A stretch of DNA of 64,000 bases from Membranipora membranacea (GCA_914767715.1 OU612073.1:15686001-15750000), one strand, 5' to 3'; positions 23,462-36,561 are shown, numbered from the stretch's first letter. Notes: a model not told the origin generated them from the sequence alone. Made by a program: numbers and translations.

Positions 23462-26225
23462 ATGGATATAATGTTTGCTAGACTCATAGTGCTGACTCTC
23501 CTTGCTGGGATAGTGCTGTCGGTAAGACGCGGTCCTCTCTGTAATCGGATCAATTTAGTCAATTGTGATGTCTGATGGGGTTCTAGGTTGGAAAGAATTT
23601 TGCAAACTATGGGCAGGGCAATAAATAAACCCTCTAGAAATTTGTGTCAACAAATCTAGTGCTTGAAAACTGATCAGTAACTTTTAGGTACTACAACTTA
23701 CACCCCTCGAGTTGGGTGTGTTTTTTTACCTACATTTCTGCCATCACTAAAGTCGGTCATACTTTCCACCAATATCAGGCATATGACTTAGCGGGTACCA
23801 GTGATGTATTTTTTGCACACTAAAAAGAGAATAATATATATCTAGTTTGAAGGTGACTTCATGCTAGGTAGCAAATGTGGAAGTCAATTCATGTCTTAAG
23901 TACATGGTTCTAGCCATTAATTTCACCTATTTAATCCTTCACGAAGGTGCAAACATTTTCTTTCTTCAAAATTTTACCCCTCAGCGGTAGCTGGAAAATT
24001 ACGATACATTACTTTGGGTAAAATTAACCAAGGAAAGTTTAATCCAACCATAAACATATAAATACTCTCTTACAATGTTTTTATATTGTTTATGATTCCA
24101 ACTATTTCACAGCAAGTGAATACAAGTAATGAGGAGAAGCAGTGGTGGTACCAGGCTTGTGGTAAGGATCAGTATGTAGAGGTGGATCTGATGTTGGGAT
24201 TTGGATATTTGGAGGCCTCAGCTGTCGGTACTTCGGTCATCATCGACTTTAAAACCGTATGTATGAATGCCAGGAAATATAGCAACTGTATACGTCAATT
24301 TGATTCTTAGCGTAGGATTAGGAAGGTTTTATGCTGGGAAATTTGGGTGATGGAGTTATGGTCAGGGCAAGTTTAAGTGATCACACTTTGCCTGGGTCGA
24401 TCGTAATAGCATATAATTATCACTGCTTGATTGAACTCTATATCTTCTGTTAAGGGAACAAATTCGCTAAAATAACAAGGCTAAGTGACTGCAAAGAAAA
24501 GCCTCCCTCATTGTCATTAAATGATTGCCTCAATTTGACTAAATGTTACTCATTACAATCACTTTTTTCTATTAGACTCCCTGCCTCAAGAGCACATAAA
24601 GTAAAATCTGGAGTTGTCTATTCTTTCAACGCTGCGTAAAAAAGCTGTTATCATAGTTATATATAAATTCATTGAGAAGAAGGCGGCCATTTTTCTCAGT
24701 AGGTGGAACTGTAATCTGAAGCTTGTTGAAGATGATTAGACTGCCAGTAAACGGTATGCTTGCTGAGCATGTGATTATACTTCTAACTAATAATTTGAAC
24801 TTTGTTTGCAGAAAGAAGCGGCTTTTAGCTTCAAGGACTCCTCACGTTGTCTGGTTGTTCCTCTCGACAAAGATGTATTTGCCGACAGTCCAGCAAACTT
24901 TGAAATGAAAGCTGCTAGGTTCTCATTGAACGGTCAGGTAAGTTAATCAACATGAATTATAATTACCTGAATGATCAGTATAACATTGTGCATAGATGAA
25001 TTCATGTTGTGCTGAAATTCATAAATGAAGGGCATTATTTTGGCCGTGGACTGTTCAGGTATTATGTACTGTTATGTTGACGAATTTACTGCTGAAAATT
25101 ACAAATAAGATCCATAAATAAAAAATTTCAATGCTTAGGGTATATTTTCATCATTATTAAGCAATTTTTATTTGCCAGACAATATCATACTGGTCTATGA
25201 GATTTGCCAAGTCTTATCATTTTACTGTGAGATGATCTGGCTCTATACTCCCACCCTGATGCCTGCCATAGTAAGATAATTGAATTGAGATCACTGCTAA
25301 AAGGTTCCTTTGGAAACCTTTCAAGGTAATGAAGGTCCACAACACCAAACAAATGACCTTCACCTCTTTTTTACTCATATAGTCTGTCTCATCTGGAGAC
25401 CAGAATACCTTTAAGAAGTACAAAGTAGTACAGAAGTCAGCCTACTTTGACCCCCAGTCTCACTTTGATCATGACGCCTCTAAGGATAAGATTAAGAGTG
25501 ATCTTATAGTTGAGACCTGCGAGAGTATGAAGTATGTAGCTACGGCCACACTACAACCAGTCACATCATCATCTGGTGAGTCTACCTCAGATAAGTTTGG
25601 TCAAATTTGCAGGAATTTGGAGTTGCTTCCTCTCAAGCCGCTGGCTTGCCAGTAGAATTGGAGCGACCCAAGTGCAGTCAAATTTGATCATAGTCTTCTA
25701 ATCCTTTATCTTGTACATGGTTTTATTTGTCCTTTGCACTGACCATGGTTGAAAGATCCCCCCCCCCCTCAATTGCAAGAAGTGTCCATGAAGAAGTATC
25801 CCACAATGCAATATTCGGAAACTCTAGGAAAACCAGGCTAGCGCTACGATTTTTAGAATTGTTTTAGGCATTCTCTCTTATCCCTGCTATCTTTTTGAAC
25901 ATTTTTAAAGGATTCTCTCTTGACCTTGGCAGTCTATTGAGTGTTAAATCTATCGTCGCAATAGTGGATTATCTATAGCTTCAGAATTGTAATATATGTA
26001 ATGAACTTGAATTTATATCTCATTACAACCTTTATTATATTAACCATTATTGCAAAGTGGTTGTTTTACTCAGAAAAAATACTGCGGGCCCTGGCCACAT
26101 AACACATCCTCCAACAGATACAGAAAAATCAACTCTATGCGGTTTTGTTTATTACAGATTCTGACTGCCCTGATGAGAGCGTTAAATGTCTGATGACATC
26201 AAAGTTCTGTGAGGCATCCATGTAA
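23462..26225 (+). CDS. secreted protein, 196 residues, unknown family, five exons
   Basis: Exons 23462-23521, 24113-24256, 24812-24937, 25383-25575 and 26158-26225 join in phase with good splice sites. Exon 1 is a signal peptide (MFARLIVLTLLAGIVLS; an in-frame upstream ATG adds MDI). The mature part is polar with no further membrane segment, contains cysteines at scattered positions (for example QACGKDQ, SSRCLV, ETCESM and a final cluster CPDESVKCLMTSKFC), and so is probably a disulfide-bonded extracellular protein. Divergently arranged with BCL-2 gene B, whose start lies 470 bp to the left. No known domain recognised. Intron 4 carries MITE copy 4. Confidence 0.85.
25591..25690. mobile_element. 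MITE copy 4, ATCAAGTTTG family
   Basis: TTTGGTCAAATTTGC at the left and CAAATTTGATCA at the right with TTGGAGTTGC near the left arm. In the last intron of the secreted-protein gene, directly after its GTGAGT donor. Confidence 0.65.
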
Positions 26226-28999
26226 GCTAGCTACCAATCAGAACACAGCAAACTTCAGAAGGTCGAATTACAAGTAGACACAATCAAAGTCATTGATGTG
26301 AATAATCATTTTTATGCCAAAAATAATAACTACTTCAAATTCTCAGCCTTTGATTCTGGTGTATTAGTATTGCCAACAAATTTTTGATTATGTTCCAGCA
26401 AAATAGCGATTAGCTGTTTTCGTTCACCTAGACAACCCATTAGGTTGTATAATACACGCCGGAAGAACTGAAGTTTGTTGATGCTCTGCTTGACCGAGCA
26501 CACTTACTCTAACCTAAGGTCACACCCGAATCTGTTACACATAGTTTTGTCTATGATTCTACTTATGAATAGTATTTGAATCATATGTAAATACCAGCAA
26601 TGTTAGTTGCCATTATGAACCTTTCACAAAGGTGATCCTGTATGTCCAGCGCCTCGCTTCGTTAGACCAGAGTAGATCCTGGAGCCAGTGTCACCATCTT
26701 TCTGACCTCACTTACTCGTTCAAGGTGGTCAACTCTAAAACTGACATCGCCCATTAAAATTATGCATACATACTGATGACCAAATTAGTAAACAATGGAA
26801 ATTCAAGCAAGAAGAAAATCAACAAGTTTTGTAATATTTTTCTCTTTTTTTTTTACCAACCAATCGTAGGACATATCAAAACATGAAACACAAAACGGGA
26901 GATTTCATCCATCACTGTCATTTTCTTCTCTTTCACACCCCAAATACACAAGCAAACAGGTCTACCGGATTGCCAATTTTTAGTAAGCCATGCGTAGTCA
27001 GGCGTAGTTGTATTTCATAGACCCATCTGTCCCAGTTAGACAGATGTTATCCACCCCCCCCCCTCTCCCAAGTGGTGTACAGTTACACCCTAGGGTGGTG
27101 CGCAGACTCATCAGCTTAGCGACCACCTTATAATGTAGGAGGCGGAGTCGTGTAGGAAGGAGGCGGAGCTGTAAGTTTAGTGACCTCGATTACTGATTAT
27201 CGATTCTGGATCTGAGAATGTCTGGTGCATCGCAGTCCTCCAAGGCGATGATATCAATCTACAATAAGATAGAAAACTGATTTACTTTACCAAAATTAAA
27301 TCCTATAGCCATAACAAGTGATATCTGGTTTATACATAACCGATTATAATTTTCATACCCCAAACATTATGATACAACTCGGCCATACAAGTAAAAGTGA
27401 GGTTCCTGGACACTAATGTCAAAAATACTAAATACTCGTTGCTAATGTATCCAGTTATCTTCACACCCTGATCACATCCGGATGGTTGAGTCAGATAATG
27501 TAGAAGTCTGTTTGTTTTCTTCAATTGAGGATTAATTTTACAAATTTAAAATGATAACATAGTAAATCCTATCAACATTGTTGGTCGGCTTACAGGTTTA
27601 TTTATAAGGTGTAATCCTGGACTAATCGCAACAGTATTTTGCAATTTTGCAAGATTATCGGACTTCCCAGCTTCCTATTTTTCCCTCTTTAATCCATAAA
27701 ACCCTCGTTTGATTATCTAAGGGGTCATTTTTAAGTCTTATCTATAATATTCCTTCAGAAGCCTACATATTGTACAAAGTCACCAGAAACTAAACAATGA
27801 TCTAAAGCTACAGCCTAAAGCCTAGCTCTAATATGAAAAAGTGTGCAGGAAATAAAGCCATGAAGGTTTTGGTTGACTAGAGTTATGATTAATTATTCAT
27901 ATGGTGACAGTAATTTTCCAGTACCGAGTATGTTAAAATGCTAATTTCAATGTCAAATCACAGTGGGTGGAATATTTAAAATCACTAATGATGTAATACT
28001 AATGTAATATCTGGAGCAGAATATATGAAATGATAGCTACTGATTTCATTAAAGCGAAATTGTTTTAAAATGACAGAAGTTTGTGGTTGGTTGTTTGTTT
28101 GTAACTAGTATGTACATCAGAGTGAAGACGGGTTTTATACAGGCCTCTCCCGTTATACATAAACAACAAAACCACTATTAGATCATTCACTGACCGTAGT
28201 CCACATAGATAACATAGTCTTCACTAAACCCCCCCCTGCCCCCCTCCCCGTTATTCTTCTTACTTGTTTTTTTTTTTTTATCATTTTGTTTTTGTGAAAA
28301 CATATGAAACATTTGAAATGATGAATTGTTGATGACAAAAATATTACATTATTATATACAATATTATACTATTGATAGAAACCCACAGAATATTTCACAC
28401 AAACAAATATCTTAGGAATTATCATTTTCTCTGGTATTTTTATTTTGCCACAATTTGCATACAGTAGTCAGAGTCGCGGGTCAGCTTAGAGTCAAAATAC
28501 ATTGGGCACAGTTGACAGAATAACAACCAGTGGTCATGGTGTGTGTTTGTTCCTGCCACCGAAATTTTTGAAGTGTTTGAAAAACAACTTTAATTGTGGA
28601 AACAAAATTATTTCCGTGCCAATTTTCAGTTTAGATATTCAAATATGTAAAATTGAATGACATAATTCAGGGTGTTGACCTAGTCATGAACCTATGACCA
28701 ATCAGCCAGTCAAATATATATTATTGACTAATGCTTCCAAACAGTGGCTTGCTTGCGATGATTGAGATATAAATTTTCCCACGAATGTTTTGCATGTAAA
28801 AATATAAAAAAAATTTTGCTATGGTGAGCTATCATTGAATATAGCCGTGGTTGACGTTACCTCCATAAAATTTCATGAAATCAGGCATTACCATAAAACC
28901 AATATAATGTAACATATTATATAATAAAATGCTGGATTTTCACATTCACTAATACGATATATTATGTTATATAAAATATTTAATGGATGTTCACTTTAC
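26226..28999. other. no gene recognised
   Basis: AT-rich spacer between the secreted-protein gene and the tail-anchored protein gene. It contains C-rich runs at about 27053-27064 and 28228-28245, an AGGAGGCGGAG repeat near 27140-27170 and T/A runs at 28265. I see no exon with paired splice signals. Confidence 0.5.
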
Positions 29000-29663
29000 T
29001 TACTGCTGCATTTGCTTGCTTCTGAATATTAGCCCCAGAGCTGCAAATAACATCAGTCCCATCAGTAGTCTTAAGCCATACGCCCATATAGAGTCACGCT
29101 CCTGCTTGATGAAGTACTTAGAAGTGGCTGACGTAGCTTTACTTAGTATGCCGCTCACACAGTTAAGAGTTCTCGCTGCCTGATCAGACATGTCATCACA
29201 ATACCTCTCTGTCGGTGATATAGGCATGCTGGCTGTACCTGCAGACAGAAAGTGAGGTGAACCTACTGGATGGGTCAGAGGCAGACCATAGTAATATCTG
29301 CATTGAGGGATCGTTTGTTTTTCAAGTTCCTTGATCAGGTCAAGATTCAGGGATAATTTTCATGAACTCTATCGAGCGATGTAATCCAAAAAATAGGCAT
29401 TGGTAACTCTCTATTTTTGTGAACCTATTGAAGCACTCAAATAAAATGTTGACAATGCACCAAATAAAAGCAGGTGCCCAGTTAAGAAAACCTGGCAGCG
29501 CCGCACATATACACATACCTGAGAGTCTGACGATCTCCGCCGGGGGTGTCTGCGTTCTTCTCTGTCTTATGTAGCAGGGGTTCCTTGCTGGTGACCTTGC
29601 CCTACTTCTAGATCTTGACCTCGATCGTGACCTTGGCTTAGGTCTGCATCGACTTCCGGCCAT
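29000..29663 (-). CDS. RS-dipeptide, C-terminally membrane-anchored small protein
   Basis: Two exons, 29663-29519 and 29238-29000, join in phase 1 (GTATGT donor, CTGTCTGCAG acceptor) to give 127 residues. The first 30 residues are an arginine/serine stretch (MAGSRCRPKPRSRSRSRSRS and on); the middle is polar; a single hydrophobic span near the end (about 105-121, LLMGLMLFAALGLIF) is followed by RSKQMQQ. With no signal peptide and one C-terminal span, it fits a tail-anchored protein facing the cytosol. RS stretches are typical of splicing factors, but here the anchor argues against that. The start codon is 33 bp from the ATG of the divergent gene at 29697, so the two may share a promoter. Family unknown. 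Confidence 0.75.
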
Positions 29664-29696
29664 CTTTTTTCAATTTTCTATCTTTCTATATCTTTG

Positions 29697-31031
29697 ATGG
29701 TAACAATACACTCAATCGTCCCTCGCCGATGCAGACTTTTCCCTAGTTCATTTCTTGGTCACCTTGGTTGGACTAATTCCCACACAGTCTTGAGTGGCTT
29801 CACTATGTATTGTTCAGTGCCTGTAGGTATGCTAATACAACGCAATAACAGAGCAATGTACTCATGTACAACAATCAGAGGTGATATTAATTGGGAGTTA
29901 TGTTTTCTACAGAGATTGTGAACAACTAAAATAATTATACATCGATGCTGTATCTTGACTTGGATATTGTCCGATATATTGATCTGTGAGAGGTTTTCAA
30001 ACTTTTATGTTTAGCTCAATTCATATATATTTCTTCTTTCTCTGTTAAAAAATGATCCTTTTTACAGTATATCCTGCTGATAATGTGGATATATAATTAC
30101 TATCTGCCTATCTGTGCAGAGAAATCTACGCAAATAGACTATGACCTGATAATGTGTCAAAATTTTCTTTATTGTTCGTGGTGATGTAAAAGAATAAATA
30201 ATATCAATCAAAGAAGTATACTGCAAGTAATATTGTAGGTTTTGTCGACCTAGTACTAACAATAACGGTTATCTGCAGCACCATATATAGATGTATAAAA
30301 GTCAAAATCAAAACTGATATATTTATATTATTTTTTATTGGGTTATATGATGGAATTCTTTGTGAACGCATATCGTAATTGTAAAATGTATCGTATTGTA
30401 GGTACCTTAATAATGAACACAGACTTGAGCTGTATGAGAGGTGACAGGCTGCACCAAGATCATTCACAGGCTCTCTCATAACTCCCGCTATTTTTTTTTA
30501 ATCTGTCCAGGCCTTGAACTTTCTGGTTATTTTTACAATTTTAATGAGCTATGCATCAGGAATTTGGCAGGGAACGCAATCAGTGGTCATTCATCAATCA
30601 TAGAAGACAAGGCAGCCTGTGTGACACTGACCAGCAGGTACCCTTTGTGACACTTGTTAGCAGGTACTCTTCTATAACAGGTGGATTATGTTACTGGCTA
30701 TGATGTCAAAGGCGTACCAAGCACCTGACTATAACATCTACGCCTCATTTAACATGTTTATATTTCAATACTTCCAAAGTTTCCCACGATATTTTTTTCA
30801 GAAAGCTTTGTCATTATGCGCAATCAATCCTCCATTTTATTTTCTGTTTTCAGCAACAACAAAACCGGTGCCATCCTGGAGAACGGTGGTACCAAATATG
30901 AGTTGAATGCGATATCATATTCCATAAATATCACTTTCATTCCTTTAAATTCAATTTCAACTTTGAGTAAATTCCTGAACCAGGATAAAGATATGACGAC
31001 CGCCTTTGACACGTTGTTGATCAGGATGTAA
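29697..31031 (+). CDS. hypothetical three-exon protein
   Basis: Exons 30511-30637 and 30854-31031 are well supported: good acceptors (ATCTGTCCAG, TGTTTTCAG), phase-2 junction and a TAA at 31029-31031. The first exon is less sure: 29697-29826, ending at GTATGC in the required phase, with possible starts at 29697 or 29805. The longer form is about 144 residues. The C-terminal part (TGAILENGGTKYELNAISYS and on) has several Asn-x-Ser/Thr sites, which suggests an exported protein, but the predicted N-terminus is not a clear signal peptide, so a different first exon is possible. No family recognised. Confidence 0.5.
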
Positions 31032-31432
31032 AAGTGAGAAAAAGATTAACTGCCAAGTCTCTCTTTCGTAAATTATCTGAAATCTCACTGAGTCAGAGTG
31101 GACCAGAAGACTTAATGAGTCACGACTCAAATATCCATCCTAACTCTCCAGGACACATGCCCCTATACTAATCACTGATTCAAACAATGGGGAAAACCTT
31201 TGCCACCGATTTCTAGCAAAGCCATCCCATAAAACTTATCAGAACAAACATTTTTGACAACGTAATCCACGCATCAATATGATATCATATCTATGTCCGC
31301 ATAATTACACATGAGTCTTGATGATACTGATTTGATGTGTGCGGGATTGTGCAGTGCTGGGACAGCCTGAAGTTGGCCTCGACACATTGCATGAAGGAGG
31401 ATGTGATCTTAATGAAATAGCTGATGTGAATG

Positions 31433-31506
31433 TAGTCTGTCTTGACAAGCTTTGTTGTGGGGGACCCGCACCCATCCCACTGGATAACGCTTGTGAAGAC
31501 AGGCTA
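31433..31506. mobile_element. MITE copy, TAGTCTGTCTTGACAAGC family
   Basis: TAGTCTGTCTTGACAAGCTT at the left; AAGCGTT-type right arm ending GAAGACAGGCTA. A longer, more diverged version of the hairpin at 35414-35466. Confidence 0.7.
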
Positions 31507-32569
31507 ATGTGAATGTTACATTTGTTCTCATATAGACATGCAACAGACGAGCCAGTATAATTTCTCAGCTGCATGAAATCTTATTCTTCAAAGATAGGCA
31601 TCAAGATGTAGAACTTAGAGAGCGGATAAAAAATCATTATTATTTCATCACATTTTCTTGCAAATCTATACCTATCTCATTACATTTTGATACTCATTGT
31701 AGAATATAATGTGTATAATAAATTATCATTATTATCAATTTATCCATTACAAAACAATCAGAATGTTATTTACAGTGCAAATGGTCACAGATTAAGCATG
31801 ACAGGACAACAGATTACGCATGTTTTTTTGTGTGTAGATATTATATTGATGATTGTGGCATGCTTTCTTTGCACGCTGTAGATGTATGCGGGATATGTTG
31901 GCATCTCCATGAAAACAATCTCCTAGAAAACGTTGTTCCCTTGTAAACTTAATTTTGGCAATCTCTTTTCACCTTACAATCTGGACACGTCCAACTAAGG
32001 GATAGGAGTAAAATATTTCATTTGGGTTGGGTTTTGAAATTAAACTTATGTTAGCATTGGAAGCTGTTACAATGTGGCGTGAATCTCTAAACCACAGCCA
32101 TGCTTGCCGAGTTAACTGGATGATTATGGCCTTCATGAAGGTCATTCTATTTGTAGCTATTTGGAAAGTGAGAATTACAAGGTTAAAAGGATGTTGGGAC
32201 ATTTAGGATAAATTACTAATACCAGCTCAGGATGGTGAAAATATTGAGTGATTGATTGTTTATTATCCGATACCTTAGTACCCCTCTCCAAGGGTTACCT
32301 CAGTAAAAATGAAACTTTGTTAAAGAAACTTATAATAAGAAGCAAAAAATAATACCGTTGTCCCTCTAATAGAAAAAGGTTAAAGGAAATAAGTTACAGC
32401 CTCCATACAAAAAAGACTGGATTATGCACTTTTTGCCAATCATTAATTGCTCAATGGAAGCTTCTCACTATCCCGCCAGCAGTGTTTAGTAAGTAACAAC
32501 AAAGAGATATAAATGTTGGTCACTGCTTTAAGATTACAAAAATAAACTGTATCTAGATGATTAATATTT

Positions 32570-32640
32570 GGTGTGCCATTGGTTGGCTAGCGGCTATAAA
32601 ATCAGACTACTCCCTAGCCTTCGTTCTCCATCTCGCCATG
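32570..32640 (+). promoter_or_regulatory. promoter-like stretch with TATA and CCAAT-like boxes
   Basis: CCATTGGTTGG (32576) is followed by GGCTATAAAATC (32593) and, about 30 bases on, a pyrimidine-rich CTAGCCTTCGTTCTCCATCTCGCC that would be a reasonable start site. The only ATG just after it opens a very short frame, and no downstream plus-strand exon could be linked, so its target is unknown. May be chance. Confidence 0.25.
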
Positions 32641-33456
32641 CATAGCACAGCAACAGCTTAGGGGTGAGAGGATGTTAGTGGAAGGGTAATGTATAGCACC
32701 ACCCAATGTTTAGGATCACCACCATGCTGAGGATTATCGGGCTAGGCTCAGTATGCACGTAGTAGGATTAACGGATTCATTAATGATCATTGGTAGATGT
32801 TGGTAGCAGGTTAAACTTTGATCACACTGAAACATAAAACAACAAAATCATAATCTCCACTAACATAGTCACATACATGCATGACGGTTTTAGTGAAGCT
32901 GTGAAATCAATCTGTATTAAGCTGTACGATGACTGAGATATTAGTCGGTTTAGTCAGGACTATGACATCAATCACGGGTTAGGCAAGAGAACAATGACCA
33001 GCGAAGTGTTAGTCGGTGATCATTCTCTGAATGGAAAAAATAAGATACCTGAATCACAAGATTTGTTGGAGCGTTGACTTGACATGGTTTTTAACAATTG
33101 GGTACATTGGAGAGAGCCACGAATTGGTGTATGACTTTGTATATAAACACATCCATATTGATCATATTGTATTGGGTGCTTGCTACAGATGAATGCGCAC
33201 ATTCAACAAATACACGTACAGGTATTGGGTGATATGTAAGGGTGACAATAAATGTGGAAAATGAGATACTGACATCTTGTTTGATACGCATAAAGAGATA
33301 TATGCTTAATGTATCGCCCATGAACTTGTACGCTTGTACGCTACTTATAGGAAAAACATTACTTTGAGAGTCGAAAATATTCAGAGAAAACAGGAGGTTA
33401 ACTTAAATCTGTTATGGGGGATAATATAGTATGTCAGCATAATGACAGTAATTGTT

Positions 33457-36400
33457 TTATTGCTTTGTCAGCAGTTCTACTGCTCTCTCGAGAAGATTCA
33501 TCTCACTTGCGGAGATTTTCTCGCCCTTTCCTGGTTTATCATTACCTTGCAGTGATGAGGGTGTTGTTGCGGTAGTAGTCTCCATTGTTGCTGTTTCCTC
33601 TCGTTGTTGTACTGATATTGCTGCTGCTCCTGTGTAGGGAAAAGTAAGATTAGAGATAATTATTATGTTATTATATCTATTACAATATTATTATGTGGTT
33701 AAATAATGATTTATCTTGGTGCTTTTTACCAACAAGGAATGAGTGAGTCGGCAGGCTTTCTTACCAGTTGATAGTTTCACTTGGTTGAAAGGTAAATCAT
33801 TCTCACCATACTTGACAAGGTAGGGCATTGATAGGCAATGTATGGGCAGCGTAATACTTCTGACATTGATTGATAGATCTCAAAAGTGAGGTTTTCGTGT
33901 TATGTAGATGTTTTTGGTCAGATTATGATGGCTGCCTTTGCTCTCAAGTGCATAACCGCCATTTGTTTGGAGCTGTCAAAAAGTTCTACCATCTTTTATG
34001 CTAAACTTAAATTGGAATTAATTTGAATTTTTGATCAAAACTTGAGGTCAAATTAGAATACAAATACTATAAAGCAAATAGATGGAATATTGAATATATT
34101 CTCAATCTCATCATATCTAAGTCTTACCCATTGTAACATTGGTGGCGAAGACAGTCATATGTAGCTATTTTTAGTTTTTCAAAGTTTTCTAAATGACTCC
34201 AATTGACACAACCTTTGATTGGTACATATTTCACACACCCATTTTTAGAAGAAGGAATGTAAGAGCCTATTCAACATCATGAGTACATGTTTAGTGGAAA
34301 TGAAATTTTGTAAGAACTTAGATCTCTACACATAGTTACACAGATCGTTACCCAAATGGGCTGATTCACAAGTTTTTAAATAAAACGAGAGTAATTCTGC
34401 GAGATAACGACACAAAATGAGATATGTACCAAGCACGCGCTGGGCCATGTCATTGCATACCAACCAACCTCAAGATTTGAGAGGCCACATTAGTGCTAAA
34501 CTACATGTTATATAGCTTCCCATTGATGTCAGTACTCGCAAATCACAGGGATGGACTATTTCAGTGGATTATCATTATCTGGTTATTTTTAAATCTTCAT
34601 TCAGATAAGGGATGAGAGTCTCGGATTAATCGGCTTACAGTAACACTATAATTTTAGATTTGATTTGGCGATTTAGACAACAGTATTTCAATGTTAGGAT
34701 TCACGATATATAGATATTTTAGGGCAATAAGGTTATATAAGGTCACATAAAATAGTGTTTGGATGGAAATAAAAGGCTATAATGCCAAAATCACTATTCA
34801 TTAGTGGCAACTGATACTGAAAGAATATCGCCCCGCCTAATTGAAATATCCAAAGATTCCTATTGATTGCATGAGGCCTGAGCAGTGCTCGAACAACAGT
34901 GGTACCAACTTACATCCCCCAGAAAACCTAGCCAGGAGATCTACAGAGTTGTGTAACAATTCCGAGGTCAACTGTTGATAACCAAAGAAGCGTTAACGAT
35001 TCCACAAAAAGTTTTCAGCTTGTTAGGGCTATCAAGATCTATGGGAGTGTAGGCTAGGAGAATAAATTAAGGAGTTATGTTGATGGATTTGACGCTCATA
35101 CCTTGAGAAGAGTGTGAGTTGTCAACTGAGATGGCAGTGTCAGGTACATCCAGAGTTATTGTACCATCTGGGCTCAGAGACTACAACAATAAAAAGTATG
35201 ATAAGATACTGAAGACTGTAGTTAGGCCTTTAGTTTAATGAATTTGCGGCTAGGAGACTTCCCAGAACACCATGGAGAGGATTAGAGGCAATTAATTTCA
35301 CTGCTGAGAGATTTATGGCTTTATAAGAAGAAATCCTAGATTTTAAGTTACCATGTTAGCAAGTTATGTGTTGCCAGGTACTGCAATTATGTCCCAATAA
35401 GTAGTGTCTGCAGTAGTCTGTCTTGACAAGCTTTGTTGGCGAGGCAAAGCTTGTCAAGACAGACTAAGTCTGCAGATGCCTATCATGAAGTTATAGTGTC
35501 GGTTATATTTAGTAGATAAGGCACTGAAAGCTGCTCAGGATAAGTCAGGCTTCGAAACACCGTAACAAGATGGCCCTACACGTATACCCATCAACAATCA
35601 AACAAATGTGTCTGGGATTGGTGTGATTTGTACAGGCTGTGTTCCTCAAACACAGCTTCAACTAATGGGCCAATCTGACACATGAGTGTAGATATGTAGC
35701 AGGAAGTGAGAGGAAGCCATGTTCATTAAACCACTGGCAAAATCATAAATGTTGGTGATGGACCAGCAACTTCGGAGCCTAAATGGCATAAGGTGTGCCT
35801 GTACCTATATTCAAACTTTGCTTTCTCTTGGCGTGTAAAACCTTGCAGCTATAAATCACAGAGCAACAGGCAAATTCTCTTGCAGAAACCAAACAGAGCT
35901 GACATAATATGGCAGGTTTCAGGCTGATTTAACATTGGTAAAGGTTTTTTCCATTGTCAATGAAAGATAACAGCCCTGACACCCATCTCCAGAACAAAGT
36001 GCCGACAGACAAAAATAGGAATACTCACTTTGTTAATAAGGAGCTCCATAAGTTTACTGAAGTTTATTTTGACTTGTATCAGTGGCTGTGGTGACTCAGT
36101 AGGTGGAGTTATGTTACCATGAACTACAGTGGACGTCACCTGTCCAGACTCTGTCGTCGCTGATCCTCCGATGTTACTAAGATCGAAATCCTAATAAAAA
36201 CAAGGGAATAGATTGCAATCGGAAGAAGAGAAAGCCATTGTCTACATTCTGTCATTAGTTTTTTGATGTAAGACAGGTCATTCAAAATGATTAGTATAAA
36301 CAAAATACATTTGGTTGGCCACATGAGTACCAAGCGAGACGATTACCTACACAAATCAACTACAGAACATCTATCCCTGACTAAACTTATCCGGTAAATG

Positions 36401-36561
36401 TGAGCACAATTTGGAATTCTCTGGGTATGGTCAGATAAGAGATCAACCCATTTCAGTGCCTTAGCTATTCAGTCAGGTCAGAGAATAAAGAAACTTACGC
36501 CTAAAAAGTTAGCAGTGATTGCAGTGAACACTGTGAACAAGACGGCTATTTGATAACGCAT
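33457..36561 (-). CDS. secreted Ser/Thr-rich protein, 158 residues, four exons
   Basis: Exons from the start: 36561-36499, 36190-36029, 35180-35102, 33629-33457; all GT-AG, in phase. Exon 1 is exactly a signal peptide (MRYQIAVLFTVFTAITANFLG). The mature chain is low-complexity and polar, with Ser/Thr stretches (GSATTESGQVTSTVVHGNIT; METTTATTPSS), an Asn-Ile-Thr glycosylation site, and short amphipathic segments at the ends of exon 2 (KINFSKLMELLINK) and exon 4 (EMNLLERAVELLTKQ). No cysteine-rich or known domain. Such a chain could be an extracellular matrix or mucin-like component, but that is inference. A second possible first exon exists at 33765-33828. Confidence 0.8.
33765..33828 (-). CDS. 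possible alternative first exon of the 33457-36561 gene
   Basis: ATG at 33828 opens 21 codons (MPYLVKYGENDLPFNQVKLS and one more) ending in phase 1 at a GTAAGA donor. Phase 1 is what the last exon (33629-33457) needs, so splicing here would give a form without the signal peptide. Open frame continues upstream of the ATG. No promoter signal is visible. Confidence 0.3.
35414..35466. mobile_element. minimal hairpin MITE with target duplication
   Basis: TAGTCTGTCTTGACAAGCTT (left) and its exact complement at the right flank a short loop (TTGGCGAGG). The element is bordered on both sides by GTCTGCAG, consistent with an 8-bp target duplication. It sits in the intron region between 35180 and 36029 of the secreted Ser/Thr-rich gene. 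Confidence 0.85.

Larger units (their letters stand above)
31032..33456. other. no coding gene recognised
   Basis: Holds one MITE copy (31433-31506) and a promoter-like stretch (32570-32640). Open frames at 31305-31574 and 31969-32202 have no splice support, and the first overlaps the MITE. Confidence 0.45.

Noticed and set aside
33766-33877. Cassette exon between the last two exons of the secreted Ser/Thr-rich gene
   Set aside because: Using the upstream acceptor (AATGTCAG) the phase does not fit the preceding exon; only use as a first exon closes the frame.
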